From NCBI GenBank assembly GCA_910584665.1, contig CAJUBL010000003.1, positions 1 to 64,000 of the forward strand: 64,000 nt of DNA, read 5' to 3'. A program made the position numbers and the translations under genes. Every line of letters starts with the position of its first letter. Position 1 is the stretch's first letter. The notes beneath the pieces are model-generated. The model was not told where the DNA came from. It did not search any database and saw only the letters and a list, made by a program, of their open reading frames with translations. This document shows positions 7,703-16,974 of the stretch, piece by piece. The stretch is from an uncultured Muribaculaceae bacterium (lineage in GTDB: Bacteria > Bacteroidota > Bacteroidia > Bacteroidales > Muribaculaceae).

Positions 7703-10700
7703 TTACAGGCTTATTGACAGTCCGAACGAGTAGGTGCGCGGCTGTGGGTATACGGCTCCGGGGGTCTCGGGGTCAATACCTTTGTAGTTGGTGATGGTGA
7801 AGATATTGCTCATGCTGCCCGACAATGTCAGCGACTGTATGTGGGCACGGCGCAGCCAGTCGTTTTCAAGCACGTATGTGAGCATGACCGTTCCAAGCTT
7901 GAAATATGATATGTTCTCCATCATCGATGCACGTGTTATGCTTGACGAATTGACCATGTAGTTTCCCAATCCCAGATAGTCTCCGAACGCATCGATGATA
8001 CGGGGATATGCATCGGTGCGCGGGTTGCCGGGTGTCCAGCGGTTGAAGTGGTCGGCTGTAGTGTTGAAGTGGTAGACATACAGGTCGTTGTCCTGTGTGG
8101 GAGGCGTTTCGTTGGACGACTGGTTGTAGACGAGGGTCGAGTAGTCCTGAGGGGATTTGATGTTGTTCAGAATCTTGGCTCCTATGGAGTAAGATCCTCC
8201 CAGGCTCAGTGTCATCTTCTTGTATCCGAGCGAGATGGAATATCCGCCGTTGGTAGGAGCATTGGATGTTCCTAAGTAGAATGCGTAGTTCTTTGACTGG
8301 CCGCGGTCGGCGGCGGTGTTCATTACTGCGTCAGGTCGCGTCTCGTAGGTATAGATGCCGAGTTCACGGTCTATGCCGGTCACATGTCCGCTGATGATGG
8401 CACCTATCGGATAACCGACATAATTGCCTTCGAAGAAGCTCGGTGACACAGGATTATATTTCAGAAGCTTGTTACGGTTCCATGCTATGTTGGCACCGAT
8501 CGACAGCCGCCAGTCGCGTGTCGATATCGGGGTGGCGCTGACTGAGAGTTCTGCACCCTGGTTGAGTATCTCCGAGGTGTTGAATGTCTGGGAACTGAAT
8601 CCGGTAGAGTAGACCACCGACTCTGATGACACGGCGTCACGTGTGCGGCGGTCGTACAGTTCGCCCTGCAGTCGCAGACGGTCATTGAACAGGCCCAGGT
8701 CGACCGATACTTTCTTGTCAAAGGTTTTCTCCCAGCGCAGATGGGGATTGGGGGCGTTCCCGATATATCCCGTGCGGTAGAAGTAGTCGTCGCTCTTGCG
8801 GAATTCGCTGGAATAGACCATTACCAGACGGGGGTAGACCGATCGGTTGATGTTGCCTGTGTAGCCCATGGCGGTACGTACCGACAGAGTGCTTATCCAT
8901 GGAGACAGAGGTTTCATGAACTCTTCCTGATCGACGTTCCATGACAGACCGATCGAACCTGTAGGGTTGAACTGCTCGTCATTACCGAAGTTGTTCGAAC
9001 CGTCGGTACGACCTGTAAGAGAGATAATATAGCGGTTCATGAGCACATAATCCATCGACAGGTAGAACGATGCGAAGGCGTCTTTGACACGGCTCTGGCC
9101 CGACAGCCCGTCCATGATGGCGGCGTATTTCAATAAAGTAGAGTAGTCGACATCGGTACCTTCCGGATAGACTGGCATCGATGAGTTGCCCGATACCGGA
9201 TCGTATCCATAACGTTTTTCGAAGATGTTTTTGGAATACTGGCCTCGTATCTCGGCACCGGCAAGCCCGCTGATGTAGTGTATTCCGCCGAATGTCCTGT
9301 GGTAATGGAAGTGTCCCCGCAGGGTGTAGTTGGTGTTGTAGGCCGATGACTGGGTGATCGAGCCGTACATACGTTTGGATGTCGATTCCATCATACCCTC
9401 GAACGGACGGTCCTGCCATGCCGCGTAGGTGTTGATACCGTTGATATTGTCGGTTGAATTGTCGGTGTAGCCATATGATGCCAGTCCTTCGAACGAGAGG
9501 TTGTCTATGATATTCCAGCTGAGGGTGGCCACGGCTGTCGCCGACACATTCTTGCTTTCGCTCGAGGTCTCGTTGATCTCGCGCATGATGTTGAATCCGG
9601 CTGTAGGCAGAGTACGTTCGTAGGCGCCGTTGGCATGTGTCATGGTGAAATATGTGTTGTCGGCCGAGTATGATCCGTCGTCATTGTATGGCCGTTCGTA
9701 GGGGTTGGCGAAGTAGGCATATTTGAACGGATCGGTATTGAGCGACGGACCGTGAGATTCCTGTAGTCCCAGATCGAGCTGGAATCCTATCTTCACCTTG
9801 CGGCTCGGCCTGATGTCGATCTTTGAGTTCACGTTGTAGCGGCGGTAGTCGGTTTTCCTGACCAGTCCGTTATTGTAGGCAGCACCGCCCGATATGTAGT
9901 AGTTGATCTTGTCTGAACCGCCTGACAGTGACAGATAGTGGCTGTTGGACACCGAGTTACGGAACAGTTCCTCGAACCAGTCGGTCGACTGCTGTCCGAG
10001 CCGGTCTATCTCAAGGTCCTGCTGTTCACGGCTCCAGCCCGCATATTTTCCGTAGCCTGAGCGTATCTGGCCTACGGCTCCTATTACCGGGTATCGCTGT
10101 CCCCGGGCGAATTTGTCGGCTGAGAATTCATCCCACAGTTCCTGCTCGAAAGCCAGTTTCTGGGCTGAGGTCATGAGGTTTGCGTTGCGGCTCGGCTTGG
10201 TTACTATAGAGACATTGCCCGAGTAGTTGATACGCATCTTGCCCTCGCTGCCTCGCTTGGTGGTCACTACGATCACACCGCCGGCGGCACGTGAGCCGTA
10301 GATGGCGGCGGCCGAGGCATCCTTCAGTACAGTCACCGATTCGATGTCGTTGGGATTGATGCCTGAGATTCCGTTGGTGAAGATGTCGTTGAAGTCGCCG
10401 GCTTTGACCTGATTGCTTGATATTGATGGAATATCTTTCTGCAGCGGTACGCCGTCTACAACCCACAGCGGGTCGGCATTTCCGGATATGGTGTTGGTGC
10501 CGCGTATCCTTACCTTGGCCGATTCGCCAGGGCGTCCCGACAGTGCTTTGACGTCGACACCGGCTACCTTGCCCTGCAGGAGCATATCGAGATTGGCCGT
10601 CGGAGCCCCTTTGAGATCCTTGGCGTCGATCACGGCTACCGATCCGGTGACACGGCGCGTTGTCGTGCGCTGGTATCCTGTCACCACCACCTGATCGAGA

Positions 10701-11020
10701 ACCGCCGAGTCATCTTCCAGTGTGACCGTGCCGTCGAACGGTTTCCTGACGGTCATGGTGTGCGGTTTGAGACCGACATATCTGAACTCGACTTCGGTGC
10801 CTGGCAGTACCCATGCCGATACAGTTCCGTCATTGTCGGCTACGGCACCCTGGGCTTTGCCGGAGATCTTCATCGTGGCTCCCTGCAGCGGTTCGCCGCC
10901 TGAGTCCACAACGCGTGCCTTGACAAGGATCATCTTGTCGTTGCTCTGTGCCGGCAGTGTCATGGCGACCATGAGGAAGCATACTAGCATGATGGCTTTG
11001 TGAATGATTGGATGCTTCAT
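7703..11020 (-). CDS. SusC/RagA-family TonB-dependent outer membrane transporter
   Basis: The 1105-residue protein begins with a signal peptide and a carboxypeptidase-D-like regulatory domain (residues ~30-105), then the TonB box region (DQVVVTGYQ), the plug (LQGKVAGVDV, RIRGTNTISGNADPLWVVDG) and a long barrel ending in the SusC-type YSFGLSISL. Length and order are typical of SusC. It imports the product of extracellular cleavage with energy from TonB/ExbBD. It lies 14 nt after the S9 peptidase gene and 15 nt before the SusD gene, in one transcription unit. Confidence 0.95.
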   Translation of the reverse strand: MKHPIIHKAIMLVCFLMVAMTLPAQSNDKMILVKARVVDSGGEPLQGATMKISGKAQGAVADNDGTVSAWVLPGTEVEFRYVGLKPHTMTVRKPFDGTVTLEDDSAVLDQVVVTGYQRTTTRRVTGSVAVIDAKDLKGAPTANLDMLLQGKVAGVDVKALSGRPGESAKVRIRGTNTISGNADPLWVVDGVPLQKDIPSISSNQVKAGDFNDIFTNGISGINPNDIESVTVLKDASAAAIYGSRAAGGVIVVTTKRGSEGKMRINYSGNVSIVTKPSRNANLMTSAQKLAFEQELWDEFSADKFARGQRYPVIGAVGQIRSGYGKYAGWSREQQDLEIDRLGQQSTDWFEELFRNSVSNSHYLSLSGGSDKINYYISGGAAYNNGLVRKTDYRRYNVNSKIDIRPSRKVKIGFQLDLGLQESHGPSLNTDPFKYAYFANPYERPYNDDGSYSADNTYFTMTHANGAYERTLPTAGFNIMREINETSSESKNVSATAVATLSWNIIDNLSFEGLASYGYTDNSTDNINGINTYAAWQDRPFEGMMESTSKRMYGSITQSSAYNTNYTLRGHFHYHRTFGGIHYISGLAGAEIRGQYSKNIFEKRYGYDPVSGNSSMPVYPEGTDVDYSTLLKYAAIMDGLSGQSRVKDAFASFYLSMDYVLMNRYIISLTGRTDGSNNFGNDEQFNPTGSIGLSWNVDQEEFMKPLSPWISTLSVRTAMGYTGNINRSVYPRLVMVYSSEFRKSDDYFYRTGYIGNAPNPHLRWEKTFDKKVSVDLGLFNDRLRLQGELYDRRTRDAVSSESVVYSTGFSSQTFNTSEILNQGAELSVSATPISTRDWRLSIGANIAWNRNKLLKYNPVSPSFFEGNYVGYPIGAIISGHVTGIDRELGIYTYETRPDAVMNTAADRGQSKNYAFYLGTSNAPTNGGYSISLGYKKMTLSLGGSYSIGAKILNNIKSPQDYSTLVYNQSSNETPPTQDNDLYVYHFNTTADHFNRWTPGNPRTDAYPRIIDAFGDYLGLGNYMVNSSSITRASMMENISYFKLGTVMLTYVLENDWLRRAHIQSLTLSGSMSNIFTITNYKGIDPETPGAVYPQPRTYSFGLSISL

Positions 11021-11034
11021 AAATTATCGTTGGT

Positions 11035-13335
11035 TTATTTGTGATTTATTATGTCGGTATGTCCGGGACTGTAGTCAAGCAGGTTATCCACAAAATAGTA
11101 CCGTATGAGGTTCTGATAATACGGGCACATGACACCGTGATCCTTTCCGGGCAGGATGAACATATCGAAACGTTTGCCCTCGCGTATCAGGGCGTCGGCC
11201 ATACGGTAGGTACATGAAGGCGGCACATTCTTGTCGACATCGCCGGTGATGAGCATCAGGCGTCCCCGGAGACTGGCCGCGAGTTCCATGTTGGTAGGCG
11301 CCTTGCAGCTGAATGTGGTCCTGCCCGTTACACTGTCGGTCGACTCATCGAGTCCGTGGAATGCCTCTGCCCACCATTGTATGTAGATATTGTTGTCATG
11401 GTTGCCCGATGCAGCCACGGCCACTTTGTAAAAATCGGGGTATGTGAGTATGGCGGCTACAGTCTGGAATGCGCCTCCCGAGTGTCCGTAGATCCCTACG
11501 CGGTCAAGGTCTATGAAAGGATGCCGGCGTGCCAGCTCCTCGATTGTGTGGCGGTCGTCGGCCAGCGGATAGTCACGCAGGTTGCCGTAGCCGTAGGTAT
11601 AGAAATCACGGCCGCGTAACGGCGAACTGCCGCGTGACGACGCGCATATCACTACGAATCCCAGTTCGGCAAGACTCTGGTTGCCATTGTCGTCGACGGC
11701 AAACTCACGCGTTATCTGGTCATCCTGAGGCCCGGGGTATACGTTGCTTATTATGGGGTACTTACGTGTGGGATCGAAATCGCCGGGAAGATACATCATG
11801 CCATAGAGGTCGGTCACACCGTCAGCGGCTTTTACCCTGAATCGTTCCGGGGCTTTCCATCCGGCTGCGATGAGGCCGCTGAGATCCATTGTGTCGACAA
11901 GATGTCCCCGCTCGGGATGTGATATCTCGAAAGCCCGCAGTCTCGGGGACATATCGATGCGTGAATATCTGTCTATGCCATACCGTCCGTCGGGAGACAG
12001 GCTGAGTTCGTGCTGGGCTTCGGCGGGAGTGAGCGACATTTGCTCCGATCCGTCAAGCCGGGCGCTGTAGTAATGTCGCAGATACGGATCGCCGTCAGGC
12101 TCGTTGCCGTATCCTGCGAAAATTATCGAACGTCCGAGAGTGTCGATCCTGACAATCTCACCTGCTACGAGGCTGTCGCCTGTGGTGATACGGTTCCTGA
12201 GATTGCCCTCAGAGTCATAGAGGTAGTAGTTGCCGCGCCCGGTGCGTTCGGACCACCAGATTATCTCCCGGCCTCCGTTTAACAGACGGTAATTGAAAAG
12301 AGTAAGGTTCATGTGAGGCTCACACTGCTCGCTGATCAGTTCGGTCACGGTGCCGTCAGGCACATTTATGCGGCATAGGTCGATACGGTCACCGCGGCGG
12401 CTGCGGCGTGTGAAATATAGAGCGTCGGCCGAGCGGTGATAGTTCATGTCTACCGTCTGGTCAGGATATTTGTCAATTGGCAGATATTGTCCCAGCCCGG
12501 TCTCGGGATTGAACCAGTAGATGCGGAAGCGGCGTACACCTTCGTCGCCCGGCATGGGCATCCTGAATGTGTTTACCCGAGGACGTCCCTCTCCGAGCGA
12601 CTCGATGAAACCCATTTCCCTGATGCCGCTGTTGTCGTAGATGTTCTGGATGAAGCGGTTGCCGGCCCAGAATCCCGGGACATTGTTCTCAATGGTATCA
12701 TTTCTGAACCGGTAGGTATGTGATGCGTCCTCACGACCGTCATCGGTCAGTCGTGTCACACCTCCGGTCCTGTTGTTCCGTACATAAAGATCATATCCGC
12801 ATCCTAACATCGTATGGGTCGAGTCTGCGTTATGAGCTTTGCTTCCGAAACCTACAGATCGAGATCCTTTCGGTTTCTCTGCCTTTTCAGATTTCCCTGC
12901 TTCTTTCAGTTTACCTGACCGGATGTCATATATGAGAGTTTTCCCTTTCCTGGTGACTGTGAAACGTCGTGTGTTGCCTGGCCTGAATGATATGCCATAT
13001 AGCGCTGGAGATGCCACGTCGAGTGTATCTCCCGTAATACGGGCATAGTCTGCGGCAAAACGGGTTATATCCTTTATCATGTCGCGGCGCTGTCCGGTCG
13101 ATGCATCCACGATGTAATAGTGAGCTTTGCCGTCGTTCTCTTTCACGTTATAGTAAAAGCAGGGTGTGCCTTCCACCCATGTTGTGCTCATCCTCTGACC
13201 CGAAATATATTTCTCGAGCGAGTCACCCGACATACGTTCGGCTTTCTGCCAGTCTGCGGATAGTGAACGTGGCGTACCGGCATATACTGTAAACGCTGAG
13301 AAAACAGCTAAAACTATATATAAGTTACGTAACAC
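11035..13335 (-). CDS. S9 family (prolyl oligopeptidase/DPP IV type) serine peptidase
   Basis: The 766-residue protein has a signal peptide and an N-terminal beta-propeller (residues ~60-480), as in DPP IV. An alpha/beta-hydrolase domain carries the nucleophile Ser in YGHSGGAF (~residue 616), the Asp in GDVDKN (~698) and the His in GKDHG (~730). The family removes dipeptides, often after proline, from peptide N-termini. It sits between the S8 protease and the SusC gene, 14 nt from the latter, so it probably trims peptides for import in the periplasm or at the cell surface. Confidence 0.92.
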   Translation of the reverse strand: MLRNLYIVLAVFSAFTVYAGTPRSLSADWQKAERMSGDSLEKYISGQRMSTTWVEGTPCFYYNVKENDGKAHYYIVDASTGQRRDMIKDITRFAADYARITGDTLDVASPALYGISFRPGNTRRFTVTRKGKTLIYDIRSGKLKEAGKSEKAEKPKGSRSVGFGSKAHNADSTHTMLGCGYDLYVRNNRTGGVTRLTDDGREDASHTYRFRNDTIENNVPGFWAGNRFIQNIYDNSGIREMGFIESLGEGRPRVNTFRMPMPGDEGVRRFRIYWFNPETGLGQYLPIDKYPDQTVDMNYHRSADALYFTRRSRRGDRIDLCRINVPDGTVTELISEQCEPHMNLTLFNYRLLNGGREIIWWSERTGRGNYYLYDSEGNLRNRITTGDSLVAGEIVRIDTLGRSIIFAGYGNEPDGDPYLRHYYSARLDGSEQMSLTPAEAQHELSLSPDGRYGIDRYSRIDMSPRLRAFEISHPERGHLVDTMDLSGLIAAGWKAPERFRVKAADGVTDLYGMMYLPGDFDPTRKYPIISNVYPGPQDDQITREFAVDDNGNQSLAELGFVVICASSRGSSPLRGRDFYTYGYGNLRDYPLADDRHTIEELARRHPFIDLDRVGIYGHSGGAFQTVAAILTYPDFYKVAVAASGNHDNNIYIQWWAEAFHGLDESTDSVTGRTTFSCKAPTNMELAASLRGRLMLITGDVDKNVPPSCTYRMADALIREGKRFDMFILPGKDHGVMCPYYQNLIRYYFVDNLLDYSPGHTDIINHK

Positions 13336-13408
13336 TGATAAATTTTGTATATGGGCTTTTTCAAAGTTCTGTGTAAGTTCGTGATCTCAGAGCGGACCCG
13401 GCATGCTG

Positions 13409-14983
13409 TTAATATCTGGCGGCGAGTCTGATGGCTTCGCAGGCGTCAATTATGCCTCCGCGGGATCTGCCGCCGACACCCTCTGCAGGTCTGCTGCTCC
13501 TGACGAGTATATCCTTGACCTGAGCCGCTTTGAGTTTCGGATAGTAGGCGCGTATCATGGCTGCGACCGCCGAGACGATAGGAGTGGCTATGCTTGTGCC
13601 GTCGGCAGTCATATATCTGTTGCCTGGGGAGGTCGATGTTATGTCGGTGCCGGGAGCGAAGATGTCGACTTTGTTACGGCCGTAGTTTGACATGGGGGCG
13701 GGATTGCCATGCCGGTCAGATGCCGCTACACGTATGAAATTGTCATATATCTTTCCGTCACGGTCTATAGCTGATGGATAGTATCCTATCGGGTCGATGT
13801 CGGTGTGACTGTTGCCTGCGGCCTGTACCAGAAGCACATCGTGTTTCCGCGCATAGGCTATGGCCTGGTTGACCATGGTGGAGTCTGGCGATGTGAGTTT
13901 GCCGAGACTCAGATTTATAACCTTGGCACCGTTGTCTACGGCATAGCGTATGGCAGTCGACACATCCTTGTCATACTCATCTCCGTCTGGCACGGCCCTG
14001 AGTATCATCAGGCTGGCCTGAGGGCAGACTCCGGTCACCCGATGATCCATAACACCTTGACCGGCAATGACTCCGGCTACGAATGTGCCATGTTCGCAGT
14101 CACTGGCCTGCAGACAGGGATTGCCATAGTATATGTCATTGGCATCCTTGAGGTTGTCGCCCATCAGAAGACGTTTGTCCTGATCTCCTTCGATGCTGTT
14201 GAGCCGTTTTTCCATCAGTGACAGTGCATCGCGGTGTGTAGTGAGGAGCTGATTCCAGCTTGCATTGCTGCCGGCTTTCAGCAGGTCGACTCCTATTACG
14301 CCTAACGCCTCTTCAAAGCGGCTGTTACCGGAACCTGAGGCTGTCACTGTTGAAACCTTCAGCGTGTCAGGTAGTTGACCGTATACCGCGATAGCAACGG
14401 AGTCTATGTATCTGTAAGCCTCGTCCTTGACCATATTGTAGGCGTAGAATTTCAGATACGAATCAATGCCGGCTTTACGTCGCATTTTCATGTAATACTC
14501 ATACTCGTCGCGGTCGGTCACTGTTGATTCGTCGGCTCCTTTGTATTTGGGAAACAGCCGCTTGAACTCTCTGAATTCCTCGGTGCCGGCGCTGGTCATA
14601 TTGAATGATCCGTCGGCTGTCCCAAGAAAATTCCAGCCGTGGATATCATCAATATATCCGTTGCGGTCACTGTCCTTGCCGTTCTTCTGTTCCTTGGGAT
14701 TGTTCCATAGCGACGGTATGAGATCGATAGATGTTGTGTCGACACCAGAGTCTATGATGCCTACAATCACCTGTTTACGGGGTTTCATACCTTGCTCGGC
14801 TATGTATTGCATGGCGCCGTCAAGATTTATTCCCTGACAAGAGTCATTCAGATGCTTGTGCCAGTCTATGTCGCTCACAGTTTCGGCCGGTCTGGCCGGT
14901 AATGATGAGACGAGTACTGCAGATAATAGCAGCAGTTTTGAAAATTTACATTTGTTGTTTACAATAACCGATTGCCTGTGCAT
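13409..14983 (-). CDS. S8 subtilisin-family serine protease with long insert between Asp and His
   Basis: The 524-residue protein has an N-terminal signal peptide and the catalytic triad Asp (VGIIDSGVD, Asp78), His (CEHGTFVAG, ~residue 298) and Ser (DGTSIATP, ~residue 464). The spacing from Asp to His is over 200 residues, much longer than in a minimal subtilisin, so a helical insert of ~170 residues (about 95-270) sits in between. It is the first gene of the operon and is probably secreted to start protein breakdown. The 73-nt gap to the S9 gene has no terminator. Confidence 0.9.
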   Translation of the reverse strand: MHRQSVIVNNKCKFSKLLLLSAVLVSSLPARPAETVSDIDWHKHLNDSCQGINLDGAMQYIAEQGMKPRKQVIVGIIDSGVDTTSIDLIPSLWNNPKEQKNGKDSDRNGYIDDIHGWNFLGTADGSFNMTSAGTEEFREFKRLFPKYKGADESTVTDRDEYEYYMKMRRKAGIDSYLKFYAYNMVKDEAYRYIDSVAIAVYGQLPDTLKVSTVTASGSGNSRFEEALGVIGVDLLKAGSNASWNQLLTTHRDALSLMEKRLNSIEGDQDKRLLMGDNLKDANDIYYGNPCLQASDCEHGTFVAGVIAGQGVMDHRVTGVCPQASLMILRAVPDGDEYDKDVSTAIRYAVDNGAKVINLSLGKLTSPDSTMVNQAIAYARKHDVLLVQAAGNSHTDIDPIGYYPSAIDRDGKIYDNFIRVAASDRHGNPAPMSNYGRNKVDIFAPGTDITSTSPGNRYMTADGTSIATPIVSAVAAMIRAYYPKLKAAQVKDILVRSSRPAEGVGGRSRGGIIDACEAIRLAARY

Positions 14984-15060
14984 TGCGATAGTAAATGTGA
15001 TTTCAGTATGTCAGATTGAAATCGGTAGTAGCTTTTAGATTTCGTAATTATAATAATTGC

Positions 15061-15068
15061 CAAAATTA
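15061..15068 (-). promoter_or_regulatory. Candidate -7 box for the peptidase-SusCD operon
   Basis: On the minus strand the site reads TAATTTTG, matching TANNTTTG. It lies ~78 nt before the S8 gene start. No clear TTTG is seen at the -33 position. Confidence 0.45.
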
Positions 15069-15121
15069 TAAAAAACCACAATATGAATAGTGAAAATTAC
15101 GCAATGTTAACATAATTTACG

Positions 15122-15165
15122 ACAACCGGCACCACTTCGGTTATTTATGAAGTGGTGCCGGTTGT
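15122..15165 (-). terminator. Intrinsic terminator of the short SPFH-tail-like gene
   Basis: ACAACCGGCACCACTTC (15122-15138) pairs perfectly with the sequence at 15149-15165, giving a 17-bp stem and a 10-nt loop. It follows the stop of the minus-strand gene at 15180 and separates it from the peptidase operon. Confidence 0.85.
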
Positions 15166-15179
15166 TATGAGGTGCTGTG

Positions 15180-15593
15180 TCAGTCGGCGTTTAGAGTGCG
15201 TGTTGACTCCAGTATGGGCAGATTGGTCTCGGTAGGAACGTAGATGACAGTCTTATTGCTGAGATCGGACTGCTGGCGTACCCACAGATACTGGATATAT
15301 GTAGGTGTTATGCTGCCGTTTTCTATACGTATGGCTTCGGCCGCACCTTTTGCGCGCTCTATCTCAGCCTGGGCGTTTAGTTTTTCGGCTTCCAGGTTGG
15401 CACGTGCCTCCTCGATTTTGATTTTGCGGTTCTGTTCGGCCTTGGCAAATTCGGCCTTACCCTCCATTTCCTGTGACCATACATTATACCATGGCATAAT
15501 GAAAGCCATGGCGGCTATTACGACAACGAGCCCCACGGCTCCCCATATAACCAGGCGTATGACCCGCCCTGAAACATTCTGATAATTGTTCAT
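15180..15593 (-). CDS. Short membrane protein resembling the C-terminal part of SPFH/band-7 proteins
   Basis: The protein is ~137 residues with one N-terminal membrane segment (VIRLVIWGAVGLVVVIAAMAFI) and an Ala/Glu-rich helix (KAEFAKAEQNRKIKIEEARANL, AQAEIERAKGAAEAIRIENG). It ends like prohibitin/HflK C-termini (YIQYLWVRQQ, KTVIYVPTETNLPIL). The SPFH domain itself is absent. I start it at 15593 because the promoter at 15619-15650 would put the longer start at 15647 upstream of the transcript. It may associate with full-length SPFH oligomers in the inner membrane. Confidence 0.75.
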   Translation of the reverse strand: MNNYQNVSGRVIRLVIWGAVGLVVVIAAMAFIMPWYNVWSQEMEGKAEFAKAEQNRKIKIEEARANLEAEKLNAQAEIERAKGAAEAIRIENGSITPTYIQYLWVRQQSDLSNKTVIYVPTETNLPILESTRTLNAD

Positions 15594-15618
15594 ATTGCGA
15601 AAAAATAAGTATCTGTCG

Positions 15619-15650
15619 CAAAAATAAATAATGTTCCGCACATTCACAAA
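15619..15650 (-). promoter_or_regulatory. Complete Bacteroidota promoter (-33 TTTG, 20 nt, -7 TATTTTTG)
   Basis: On the minus strand TTTG (15650-15647), a 20-nt spacer and TATTTTTG (15626-15619) match the Bacteroidota consensus well. Transcription should begin near 15612, ~20 nt before the start codon at 15593. Confidence 0.75.
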
Positions 15651-15701
15651 AAACGGAAATACAGTAACCGCTGTAAATTTGCAGACAGCTATTATATCTC
15701 A

Positions 15702-15784
15702 ATAAATGCGGAATGGATTCCACAAATATCACGATAAATACGGAATGAATTCCATAAATATCGCGATAAATGCGGAATTAAGAG
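15702..15784. repeat. 32-bp direct repeats with internal palindromes upstream of the DUF4143 ATPase
   Basis: Units start at 15702, 15734 and 15766 (the third is partial) with an exact 32-bp period. Each begins ATAAATRCGGAAT. The first two contain the palindrome GGAATGGATTCC or GGAATGAATTCC, and with flanks TGCGGAATGGATTCCACA forms an imperfect 18-bp palindrome. A 32-bp period is about three helical turns, so sites face the same side. The partial third unit covers the expected -33 region of the ATPase promoter, which suggests an operator for a repressor, perhaps autoregulation. Confidence 0.7.
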
Positions 15785-15794
15785 TGATTTTTAC

Positions 15795-15802
15795 TATATT
15801 TG
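15795..15802 (+). promoter_or_regulatory. -7 box for the DUF4143 ATPase gene
   Basis: TATATTTG fits TANNTTTG and lies 31 nt before the ATG at 15834. The preceding 32-bp repeats run into its -33 region. Confidence 0.65.
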
Positions 15803-15833
15803 CAGTCAAAAATCAAAGAACCCGAATATTCTT

Positions 15834-16958
15834 ATGATAGAAAGAGTATTGAAAACCCGGATTGAAAAACTTCTGGGTGGAAATAAGGCAGTAATCATTA
15901 TGGGGGCTCGTCAGGTTGGTAAGTCGACTCTTCTTCGTGAACTGATGAATGGACGTGATGATGTCTTGTGGCTGAATGGTGACGATGTTGACATTCAGCG
16001 GTTATTTGAGAATATGACATCAACACGCCTTAAGGCACTGTTGGGTCCCAGACGGTTTATTGTTGTTGACGAGGCTCAACGTATACAGGATATAGGATTG
16101 AGACTCAAACTTGTGACAGACCAGATGGAAGGAATACAGGTAATAGCTACCGGTAGTTCCTCTTTTCAACTTGCATCAAAAATAAGTGAGTCTCTTACCG
16201 GAAGAAAACGTGAATTTAAGATGTTCCCATTGACTTTTGGTGAGATGGTTGCTCATGATAATCTGCTTTCTGAATTAAGAATGCTCCCTCACCGAATGGT
16301 TTATGGTTATTATCCTGAGGTCGTCAGTTTCCCAGGTCAGGAAACTGATATTCTTAAAGAACTGACATCAAGTTACCTGTATAAGGATATTCTGCAACTG
16401 GATGGAATATTGAAACCGGACAGACTTGTAAGGTTGATGCAGGCTTTGTCTCGACAGATAGGAGATCAGGTCTCTTATCGGGAGATAGCGATGTTGATAG
16501 GCTTAGACTCTAAGACTGTGGAGAGATATATTGATATACTTGAAAAAAATTATATTATATTCAGACTTGGAAGTTATTCGCGAAATCTTCGTAATGAATT
16601 GAAAAACAGTCGTAAAATCTATTTCTATGATCTTGGGATAAGAAATGCGGTGATATCGGATTTCCGGCCGGTGGAGAGCCGTAATGATGTTGGAGCAATG
16701 TGGGAGAACTATGTTGTGAGCGAACGTATAAAAAAGTTATCATATGACGGAATATGTTCTAATATATGGTTCTGGAGAACATTGAATCAGAGTGAAATTG
16801 ACATAGTTGAGGAACGTGACGGCAACTTGCATGCTGTTGAGATCAAATGGAATAAATCAAAAGCAAAGACTAAAGTCCCGGCACAGTTTGCCAAAGCATA
16901 TCCGACTGCAAGTTATGAGGTTGTGACGCCTGATAACATAGATGGTTATTTGCTGTAG
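15834..16958 (+). CDS. AAA ATPase with DUF4143 C-terminal domain
   Basis: The 374-residue protein has Walker A GARQVGKST (residues ~24-32), Walker B FIVVDEAQ (~78-85), a sensor-like ATGSSSF (~108-114) and the SLTGRKREF...PLTFGEM segment common to this family. The C-terminal half has the DUF4143 winged-helix-like and nuclease-like region ending in AVEIKWNKSK. These ATPases are widespread in Bacteroidota and of unclear function; some are mobile-element passengers or toxin-antitoxin-like. The gene is more AT-rich by eye than its neighbours, stands alone and points toward the minus-strand machine operon, so it may be an insertion. Confidence 0.88.
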   Translation: MIERVLKTRIEKLLGGNKAVIIMGARQVGKSTLLRELMNGRDDVLWLNGDDVDIQRLFENMTSTRLKALLGPRRFIVVDEAQRIQDIGLRLKLVTDQMEGIQVIATGSSSFQLASKISESLTGRKREFKMFPLTFGEMVAHDNLLSELRMLPHRMVYGYYPEVVSFPGQETDILKELTSSYLYKDILQLDGILKPDRLVRLMQALSRQIGDQVSYREIAMLIGLDSKTVERYIDILEKNYIIFRLGSYSRNLRNELKNSRKIYFYDLGIRNAVISDFRPVESRNDVGAMWENYVVSERIKKLSYDGICSNIWFWRTLNQSEIDIVEERDGNLHAVEIKWNKSKAKTKVPAQFAKAYPTASYEVVTPDNIDGYLL

Positions 16959-16974
16959 TAATCATGAGAGAGGG

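Noticed and set aside
15702..15784. Possible CRISPR array
   Set aside because: The 32-bp units abut each other without unique spacers and contain palindromic binding-site-like cores. No cas genes are present.
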